NCBI GenBank assembly: GCA_903873135.1
Contig: CAIQNH010000158.1
Span: 1-36,946 of the forward strand
Direction of reading: 5' to 3'
DNA from: an uncultured Actinomycetes bacterium
GTDB lineage: Bacteria > Actinomycetota > Acidimicrobiia > Acidimicrobiales > Microtrichaceae
DNA: 36,946 nt
The notes beneath the pieces are model-generated. The model ran no database searches and had not been told where the DNA came from. It worked only from the letters and a program-made list of their open reading frames with translations. How positions within the stretch are numbered: the first letter of the stretch is position 1; every line of letters starts with the position of its first letter. Below are positions 31,128-36,946 of this stretch, piece by piece. The translations under genes and the position numbers were made by a program.

Positions 31128-32010
31128 CGAGACGTTCCCCCGGGTCGGGCCGGTAGCCACGCGTGAACGACGCAGCGTCCTGGTCGGAGCGACCCTCGGG
31201 TCTGACCACCAGGAGGTCGAGCGCCGCACCGTCCCCGCACCGGACCCGCAGGCCCGGCGATCCCAGGAGCGCACCCGGATCCACCACCGGAGCCCCCGTC
31301 GCGTCGAGGTCGGACGGGACTGCAGCGACCACTCCCAGTCGACGACCCCGGAAGGTCGTCCACGCCCCACCCACGCGGACCACCCGGTCGAGCTCCTCGG
31401 CCGGGAGACTCCAGTCGAGCCGGCGGTCGGCCGCGGAGAGCTTCGCCGCGTAGGTGACGCCTTCCTCCGACTGGGGCGTCGGAGGTCCGATCCCGTCCCG
31501 GAGCGCGTCGACGAGCAGGTCGGCGCCCACTCGACTCAGCTCGGCAGACAGCTCGGCAGCGGTCACCCTCGGGCCGATCGGGTGCTCGACGGCGGCGTGG
31601 ACCGGCCCGGTGTCGAGCGTCGGTTCCACCTCCATCAGGCAGACGCCCGTCACGTCGTCACCGGCCAGGATGGCCCGTTCGACCGGGGCGGCCCCCCGCC
31701 AACGCGGCAGGAGCGAGAAGTGGAGGTTCACCACCGGCAGGGCGTCGAGGACGGCGCTCGAGAGGATCCTCCCGTAGGCCACGACCACACCCAGCTCGGC
31801 ACCCACGTTCGTCGCCTCGAGGGGGTCGTCGGTGACCGTCAGTCCGAGCTCGGTGGCGGCGAGGGCGACCGGCGTGGGACTGGCGACGCCACCCCGACCA
31901 CGGCGGCGATCCGGGTTGGAGACCACCAGCACCACCTCGTGGCCGGCACCGACGAGCGCCCGGAGCGGTGGGACGGCGATCTGGGGAGAGCCGAGGTAGA
32001 CGATCCTCAC
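31120..32010 (-). CDS. fmt: Methionyl-tRNA formyltransferase
   Basis: Formylates Met-tRNA(i) for translation initiation (296 aa). The start RIVYLGSPQIAVPPL matches the family. The catalytic region NLHFSLLPRWRGAAPVERA holds the Asn-His pair, and the TLDTGP segment the aspartate. The C-terminal OB-like domain follows LDWSLPAEEL. The start is GTG at 32010, overlapping the def stop by 4 nt. Frame extension into def is a shadow. Confidence 0.97.
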   Translation of the reverse strand: MRIVYLGSPQIAVPPLRALVGAGHEVVLVVSNPDRRRGRGGVASPTPVALAATELGLTVTDDPLEATNVGAELGVVVAYGRILSSAVLDALPVVNLHFSLLPRWRGAAPVERAILAGDDVTGVCLMEVEPTLDTGPVHAAVEHPIGPRVTAAELSAELSRVGADLLVDALRDGIGPPTPQSEEGVTYAAKLSAADRRLDWSLPAEELDRVVRVGGAWTTFRGRRLGVVAAVPSDLDATGAPVVDPGALLGSPGLRVRCGDGAALDLLVVRPEGRSDQDAASFTRGYRPDPGERLGG

Positions 32011-32549
32011 CGCAGTCCGAACCGCGCACCGAGCGACGGCTGGGGTTCGCTGGACTCGAGCTGCAGCTTCCGCACGGCTCGTCGCGCCGCTCGACGCTGG
32101 TCCTCGTCGAGCCGCTCGACCATCAGGACACCGTCGAGGTGGTCCAGCTCGTGCTGGATCACCCGGGCCAGGAAGTCCTCGGCCTCGAGGCTGACCTCGT
32201 TGCCGTCCAGGTCGACGCCGGTGACGTGGACCACCCGGGGTCGGACGATGTCGAAGTGGAGGCCGGGGATGCTCAGGCAGCCCTCGTAGTACTCCCACTC
32301 CCCCTCGGACTCCTCGATCACCGGGTTGATCAGCACCTCGGGACCGCCGCCCTCGCCCAGGTCGTACACGAAGAACCGCTTGCCCACGCCCACCTGCGGC
32401 GCTGCCAGACCCACACCCGGTGCGGCGTACATGGTGGCGAACATGTCCTCGCAGAGCCGGGCGAGCCGACCGTCGATGTCGGTGACCTCGGCCGCACGCT
32501 CGCGCAGGACCGGGTCCCCGATGATCCTGATGGAGTGCGGCGCGTCCAC
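32007..32549 (-). CDS. def: Peptide deformylase
   Basis: Removes the N-formyl group from new proteins (180 aa). All three motifs are present: GVGLAAPQ (45-52), EGCLS (89-93, metal-binding Cys91) and QHELDH (132-137, catalytic Glu134). It reverses the modification made by the neighbouring fmt product. The start is GTG at 32549; no Shine-Dalgarno is visible, but a TAGCCT box ends 6 nt upstream, suggesting a leaderless mRNA. Confidence 0.97.
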   Translation of the reverse strand: MDAPHSIRIIGDPVLRERAAEVTDIDGRLARLCEDMFATMYAAPGVGLAAPQVGVGKRFFVYDLGEGGGPEVLINPVIEESEGEWEYYEGCLSIPGLHFDIVRPRVVHVTGVDLDGNEVSLEAEDFLARVIQHELDHLDGVLMVERLDEDQRRAARRAVRKLQLESSEPQPSLGARFGLR

Positions 32550-32555
32550 GGCCCA

Positions 32556-32565
32556 AGGCTACCGT
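32556..32565. promoter_or_regulatory. Overlapping divergent -10 boxes, def / rsmC-like gene
   Basis: AGGCTACCGT carries TAGCCT on the minus strand (32556-32561), 6 nt before the def GTG, and TACCGT on the plus strand (32560-32565), 7 nt before an in-frame GTG at 32573. Both spacings fit leaderless transcription. The boxes share two bases, so only one polymerase could bind at a time. -35 boxes are not convincing. Confidence 0.35.
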
Positions 32566-33178
32566 GACGACGGTGTCGGGACCCGACCACTACTTCACCG
32601 ACGACCCTCGGTCGGCGCGCACCCCGCAGCAGGTCCGGCTCCGGATCGACGGCGAATCGGTCGAGCTCACCACCTCGACCGGCACCTTCTCGCCCCGCAG
32701 GATCGACCCCGGCACGGCGCTGCTCCTCGAGTCGCTCCCCCCGCCGAGCACCTGGCCGGAGGGACCCGTCCTCGACCTGGGGTGCGGCTACGGGCCGCTC
32801 GCCGTCGCCGTCGCCCACCGGTCGAGCGGCACCGGACGGGAGGTGTGGGCCGTCGACGTGAACGCCCGGGCGCGCGACGACTGCCGGGCGAACGTCGCCC
32901 GGCTCGGCCTCGAGGTGCGCGTGGCTGCGCCCGACGAGGTCCCCGAGGGACACCGGTTCGCGGTGATCGTGTCCAACCCACCCGTGCGGATCGGCAAGGA
33001 CGCCCTGCACTCGCTCCTCGAGCACTGGCTCGACCGCCTCCGTCCCGACGGCGTGGCCTGGCTCGTGGTGTCGAGGCACCTCGGCGCCGACTCGCTCGCA
33101 GCGTGGCTCACCGAGCGCGGTCGCTCCGTGGAGCGGGTGCGATCACGTCGTGGCTACCGGGTCCTGCAGGTGCGCTGA
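32564..33178 (+). CDS. RsmC-like class I SAM-dependent methyltransferase
   Basis: A 204-aa methyltransferase of the small RsmC type, which methylates guanine N2 in 16S rRNA in other bacteria; the target here is inferred. Motif I is VLDLGCGYGPLAVAVA and the amine-methylating motif is SNPPVRIGK (NPPV in place of NPPF). The N-terminal DHYFTDDP start is typical of the family. The first GTG is at 32564; GTG at 32573 fits a leaderless start from TACCGT and gives a protein three residues shorter. It is the only plus-strand gene within the right-hand series and converges on priA with a 10-nt gap. Confidence 0.88.
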   Translation: MTTVSGPDHYFTDDPRSARTPQQVRLRIDGESVELTTSTGTFSPRRIDPGTALLLESLPPPSTWPEGPVLDLGCGYGPLAVAVAHRSSGTGREVWAVDVNARARDDCRANVARLGLEVRVAAPDEVPEGHRFAVIVSNPPVRIGKDALHSLLEHWLDRLRPDGVAWLVVSRHLGADSLAAWLTERGRSVERVRSRRGYRVLQVR

Positions 33179-33188
33179 GGCGACCGCC

Positions 33189-34958
33189 TCAGCGGGTTCG
33201 CACCGGATCGACCCACAGTCGCAACCGACCCGGGGGCCGGTCGACCGCCGCGAGCGCGTCGAGCAGGAGCCGCTGGTCCTCGCTGCGCAGGAGCCACTGG
33301 CCTGACTCGTCCGGACCGAGTCGCTCGACGCCGGCGACGTCGCCGAACCGCTCGATGAACGCCGCTGCGCCCTCTCGGGCCACCACCGCCACGGTGGCCG
33401 CAGGCGGGTCGCCGAGCAGTCGTCGCTGCGCCCACGTGGACTCGACCAGCGCTCCCGGGTCGGCGGCCACGGCGGCGGCGATCACCGGGTGGTCGGGCAG
33501 GCGGGTCTGCACCAGGACCGACCCGCCACCCCGCCGCCGTCCCCCGACCAGTCGCCCGGCGGCCACGACGAGCCCGAGCGCCTCCTCGGTGGCCCGGTAG
33601 CGAGGAGCGAGCAGCTCGGCGTCGACGTCCAGGAGCGCCACGAGCCCGGCGTCGGGGACCCGGTGCAGGACCGCCTCGGTCCCGACCACGACACCGGTCG
33701 ACTCCACGAGCAGGTCCCCGGGCGCCCGGCGGTCACCCCCCGTCACCGCCGTCACCGGCTCCCGCACCAGCGCCTCGAGCTGCTCCCGGACCGTCGTGAC
33801 ACCCGGGCGCAGGTTCGCGAAACCGGAGCCGCCGCACCCGAGGCACACGACCGGTCGTTCGGTGGCACAGCGCTGGCAGGTGAGGGTCCCGGCGTCGTCG
33901 AGACGGACGACCGCCCCGCAACGCTCGCAGTCGGCCACGAGACCGCAGGACCGGCACGCCAGGAGCCGGGCGCGACCGGTCCGGTTGACCACGCACACGA
34001 CACGACCGCCGTCGGCACGCACGGATCGGATGCGCTCCACGAGCGTCGGCGAGTACAGGCCCGTCCGGCCCCGGTCCTCGTCGCGGCGGTCCACCACCTC
34101 GACTCGCGGCCAGGACGCGGCCAGGTCGCTCCTCGCCGCGACCGGAGGTGCCGACGCAGCACGGCGGGCCTCGAGCGTCGGCACGGGAGTGACCAACAGG
34201 CAGGGCACCCCGGCTCGTCGGGCCCGCTCGATCGCCACGTCGCGGGCGTTCCACGTGGGCGACTCCTCCTGCTGGAGGCGCTCGTCGTGCTCGTCGATCA
34301 CCACGATCGCCCGCAACGCCGGGGCCGGAGCGAACACCGCTCCCCGACCACCGACCACCGTCGCGCCGCCGCACGCCGCGGCGAAGTCCCGGTTCCACCG
34401 GGCTGCCGACGCTCCGGCACGTCGCAGGTTGGTCCCCACCGTCGTCACCGTCCGAGCGGAGGGTGCGACCACGATGGCCTGGCCGGTCGCCGCAGCGGCG
34501 AGCGCCACGGGCGTCGGATCCGCGTCGACGGGCCACTCGAGCACCCAGGTCCCCGGACCCCGCGCCAGGAGCTCGGCCGCGACCGGGTCGGGGGTCCCGC
34601 CCGTCGGTGGACGGGGCTCGACCACCGGCGCGCTCCGCACGCGCCGGTCCGGCGTGCCGTGGCGCAGCACGCTCGGCAGGCGCCCGGCCCAGCGCCAGGC
34701 GACCCAGCGACAGAGGTCGATCACGTCGGCGCTCGGACCGATCCCGCTCACCTGCAGGATCGGCTGCAGCTCCACACCGTCCGGCGGTGTGACGTCGACG
34801 CCGAGGACCCAGCCGTCGACCCTCCGGCCCGCCAGCCGGACACGCACCAGGGTGCCCACCTCCACGGATCCGACGAGATCCTCCGGCACGAGGTAGTCGA
34901 ACGCCCGGTCGATCGCCGGGACGTCGACCAGGACGGAGACCGCCGAGGGCCCGTCCAC
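33189..34958 (-). CDS. priA: PriA-like primosomal protein N', ATPase motifs degenerate
   Basis: Replication-restart protein homologue (589 aa). The N-terminal 3'-DNA-binding domain (about 5-105, FDYLVPEDLVGSVEVGTLVRVRL) and the zinc module with four CxxC pairs (CRSC, CERC, CQRC, CLGC) are intact. Where helicases have the Walker A GxGKT there is only VVAPSARTVTTVG, and the DEEH box reads DEHD. So helicase activity is doubtful; this degenerate form is, to my knowledge, common in actinobacteria. The start is GTG at 34958, 4 nt after the metK stop. Order metK-priA-def-fmt is typical. Confidence 0.9.
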   Translation of the reverse strand: MDGPSAVSVLVDVPAIDRAFDYLVPEDLVGSVEVGTLVRVRLAGRRVDGWVLGVDVTPPDGVELQPILQVSGIGPSADVIDLCRWVAWRWAGRLPSVLRHGTPDRRVRSAPVVEPRPPTGGTPDPVAAELLARGPGTWVLEWPVDADPTPVALAAAATGQAIVVAPSARTVTTVGTNLRRAGASAARWNRDFAAACGGATVVGGRGAVFAPAPALRAIVVIDEHDERLQQEESPTWNARDVAIERARRAGVPCLLVTPVPTLEARRAASAPPVAARSDLAASWPRVEVVDRRDEDRGRTGLYSPTLVERIRSVRADGGRVVCVVNRTGRARLLACRSCGLVADCERCGAVVRLDDAGTLTCQRCATERPVVCLGCGGSGFANLRPGVTTVREQLEALVREPVTAVTGGDRRAPGDLLVESTGVVVGTEAVLHRVPDAGLVALLDVDAELLAPRYRATEEALGLVVAAGRLVGGRRRGGGSVLVQTRLPDHPVIAAAVAADPGALVESTWAQRRLLGDPPAATVAVVAREGAAAFIERFGDVAGVERLGPDESGQWLLRSEDQRLLLDALAAVDRPPGRLRLWVDPVRTR

Positions 34959-34962
34959 CGGG

Positions 34963-36162
34963 TCAGGCCAGGCCCAACGCGCTGCGGAGCGCGTCGACCC
35001 GGTCGGTGTGCTCCCACGTGAACGTCTCGCCGGTGCGCCCGAAGTGTCCGTACGCCGCCGTCGGGCGGTACACGGGTCGTCGCAGGTCGAGGTCCCGGAC
35101 GATGGCTGCCGGCCGGAGGTCGAACAGCTCGCCGATCGCGGCGTCGAGCGCCTCGGGCGACACGACGCCGGTCCCGAACGTCTCGACCAGCACGCTGACC
35201 GGCCGGGCGACACCGATGGCGTAGGCCACCTGGACCTCGCACCGGCTCGCTGCACCTGCGGCGACGACGTGCTTGGCCACCCAGCGGGCGGCGTAGGCGG
35301 CGGACCGGTCGACCTTGGACGGGTCCTTGCCCGAGAACGCGCCGCCGCCGTGACGTGCCGCTCCCCCGTAGGTGTCGACGATGATCTTGCGACCCGTCAG
35401 GCCTGCGTCGCCGACCGGACCACCGACGACGAAGCGGCCGGTGGGATTGACCACGACCTCGTAGTCGTCGTCGGCGAACTCCGGGGGCACGACCGGTCGT
35501 ACGACGTGCTCGAGCAGGTCCGGACGGATCTCCGTGTCCCGGTCCACGCCGTCGTTGTGCTGGGCCGAGATCAGCACGGTCCGCAGGGCCACCGGTCGGC
35601 CGTCCTCGTACTCGAAGGTGACCTGGGTCTTGCCGTCGGGACGCAGGTACGGGACCGTCCCGTCACGTCGGACCTCGGCCAGCCGCTCGGCGAGACGGTG
35701 GGCCAGGTGGATCGGGAGCGGCACGAGTTCCTCGGTCTCCCGCACGGCGTAGCCGAACATCATCCCCTGGTCACCCGCGCCCTGACGGTCCAGGTCGTCG
35801 GTGACGCTGCCGTCGTCGGCCCGGTCCTCCTCGGAGCGGTCCACACCTCGGGAGATGTCGGCGGACTGAGGGTCCAGGGCGACCAGGACCCCGCAGGTCC
35901 GGCCGTCGTAGCCGTAGCTCTCGCTGTCGTAGCCGACCTCACAGATCGTGCGGCGGACGGTGGCCGGGATGTCCAGGTAGGCCGTCGTGGAGATCTCGCC
36001 GCCCACGATGGCCAGTCCCGTGGTCACGAAGGTCTCGCACGCCACCCGGGCATCTGGGTCCTCGGCCAGCAGACCGTCGAGCACGGCGTCGGAGATCTGG
36101 TCCGCCAGCTTGTCCGGGTGTCCCTCCGTCACCGACTCGGAGGTGAAGGTCCAGCGACGCAC
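34963..36162 (-). CDS. metK: S-adenosylmethionine synthetase
   Basis: Makes SAM from methionine and ATP (399 aa). ATP-binding TEGHPDK (12-18), the signature [12 protein letters not shown] (128-139) and the glycine/phosphate loop [12 protein letters not shown] (272-283) are all present. The start is GTG at 36162 with GGGGGAG upstream, 25 nt after coaBC. The product feeds the RNA methyltransferases encoded nearby (rsmB, rsmC-like, SpoU-type), though that link is general rather than specific. Confidence 0.98.
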   Translation of the reverse strand: MRRWTFTSESVTEGHPDKLADQISDAVLDGLLAEDPDARVACETFVTTGLAIVGGEISTTAYLDIPATVRRTICEVGYDSESYGYDGRTCGVLVALDPQSADISRGVDRSEEDRADDGSVTDDLDRQGAGDQGMMFGYAVRETEELVPLPIHLAHRLAERLAEVRRDGTVPYLRPDGKTQVTFEYEDGRPVALRTVLISAQHNDGVDRDTEIRPDLLEHVVRPVVPPEFADDDYEVVVNPTGRFVVGGPVGDAGLTGRKIIVDTYGGAARHGGGAFSGKDPSKVDRSAAYAARWVAKHVVAAGAASRCEVQVAYAIGVARPVSVLVETFGTGVVSPEALDAAIGELFDLRPAAIVRDLDLRRPVYRPTAAYGHFGRTGETFTWEHTDRVDALRSALGLA

Positions 36163-36187
36163 CCGACGACTCCCCCGCCCGTCCGGC

Positions 36188-36946
36188 TCAGCGGGCCCGG
36201 TGCACGACGACCGCGTCGAGCACGGCGTCGGCCACCTCGAGCTTGGAGCGGAGTGCCACGTGGGCCAGCTCGCCCCCGGCCCCCAGGATGCGGACCTCGT
36301 TCGTGTCGTGCTCGAACCCTGCGCCCGGTGCCGAGACGTCGTTGACGACCATCAGGTCGACCCCCTTGGCAGCGAGCTTGGACGTGGCGTGCGCGACGAC
36401 GTCGTCGGTCTCGGCGGCGAACCCGACCAGCGTCTGTCCCGGTACCCGGTCACGACCCAGCTCGGCGAGGATGTCGACCGTCGGGCGCAGCTCGATCGAC
36501 GGGACGCCGTCGCACTTCTTGAGCTTGTGCTCCGCCGGGGCCACCGGGGTGAAGTCGGCGACCGCAGCGGCCATCACGACCACGTCGGCCGCCGGCGCGC
36601 ACGCCCGCACGGCGTGCAGCATCTCGTCCGCCGTCCCCACCCGGACGACCCGGGCACCGGGGGGACCCGCGACGCCGGTCGTGGTCACGAGCGTGACGGC
36701 GGCGCCCCGGCGGGACGCGGCCTCGGCGATCGCGTGCCCCTGCTTGCCCGAGGAGCGGTTGCCCAGGAACCGGACCGGGTCGATCGGTTCCCGTGTGCCC
36801 CCGGCGGTCACCACCACGTCGAGCCCCTCGAGGTCGCGTCGCACGCCGAGCACGTCCTCGACGGCGGCGAGGATCGTCCCCGGGTCAGCCAGGCGTCCCG
36901 GACCCTCGTCACCGCCGGCCAGTCGCCCGGACTCAGGGTCCACCAC
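36188..36946 (-). CDS. coaBC: Phosphopantothenoylcysteine synthetase part of CoaBC (partial)
   Basis: The 3' end of a gene cut by the right edge (252 residues visible, no true start). This is the CoaB domain, which joins phosphopantothenate and cysteine using CTP in coenzyme A synthesis: [21 protein letters not shown] at its start, the HKLKK phosphate-binding loop, and [11 protein letters not shown] with the conserved Asn. The residues before [10 protein letters not shown] form the linker from a CoaC decarboxylase domain that would lie beyond the edge, which is inferred from family architecture. Confidence 0.94.
   Translation of the reverse strand: MVDPESGRLAGGDEGPGRLADPGTILAAVEDVLGVRRDLEGLDVVVTAGGTREPIDPVRFLGNRSSGKQGHAIAEAASRRGAAVTLVTTTGVAGPPGARVVRVGTADEMLHAVRACAPAADVVVMAAAVADFTPVAPAEHKLKKCDGVPSIELRPTVDILAELGRDRVPGQTLVGFAAETDDVVAHATSKLAAKGVDLMVVNDVSAPGAGFEHDTNEVRILGAGGELAHVALRSKLEVADAVLDAVVVHRAR

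Noticed and set aside
1-36946. CRISPR arrays, insertion sequences, prophage or tRNA genes
   Set aside because: No periodic repeats, transposase or phage motifs, or cloverleaf-forming sequence were recognised by eye; a tRNA or IS scan would be needed to exclude them fully.

Overview
The window is very GC-rich, compactly coded actinobacterial chromosome made almost entirely of housekeeping genes. Gene order (infC-rpmI-rplT-tsnR-pheST-arg cluster-mpg/tyrS, and coaBC-metK-priA-def-fmt-rsmB-rib genes), frequent GTG/TTG starts, a DUF1844-type protein beside infC, and a PriA without its ATPase motifs point to Actinomycetota. My best guess for the class is Acidimicrobiia; this is inference from layout and composition, not from a marker-gene tree. 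No phage, insertion sequence, CRISPR array, tRNA or complete rRNA gene was seen.

Layout, left to right. (1) 1-329: a strong sigma-70-like promoter and a structured leader on the minus strand, pointing out of the left edge and probably serving an rRNA operon just outside. (2) tyrS (minus), then on the plus strand a bifunctional penicillin-binding protein with two PASTA domains and a small membrane protein. (3) 4752-18951, one long minus-strand series read from right to left: infC, rpmI, rplT, a SpoU-type 2'-O-methyltransferase, pheS, pheT, argC, argB, argD, argF, argR, argG, argH, an AAG-type DNA glycosylase and a Nudix hydrolase. argJ is absent from its usual place between argC and argB. A tandem ARG-box operator lies in the 50-bp pheT-argC gap, so the arg genes look separately controlled by the ArgR encoded in the same cluster. 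(4) 19228-20840: the DUF1844 protein (plus), a small cold-shock-like protein and hisG (minus). (5) 20975-25933 (plus): a LuxI/FeeM-fold-like acyltransferase, a small membrane protein translationally coupled to it, and a 1179-residue membrane GGDEF-EAL c-di-GMP protein. This is the least ordinary part of the window and the best candidate for an undescribed signalling module. (6) 25945-36946, minus strand read from right to left: coaBC (cut by the right edge), metK, priA, def, fmt, rsmB, moaB/mog, ribD, ribE, ribBA, ribH, with one plus-strand rsmC-like methyltransferase between priA and def.

Expression signals worth noting: infC has no ATG/GTG/TTG start that includes its conserved N-terminus and appears to start at ATA behind a strong Shine-Dalgarno sequence. 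Several transcription units (argC, hisG, def, ribD, and possibly the rsmC-like gene) have a TAnnnT -10 box 6-9 nt before the start codon, which suggests leaderless or nearly leaderless mRNAs. Inside the gene series, 4-nt GTGA/ATGA stop-start overlaps are the rule.
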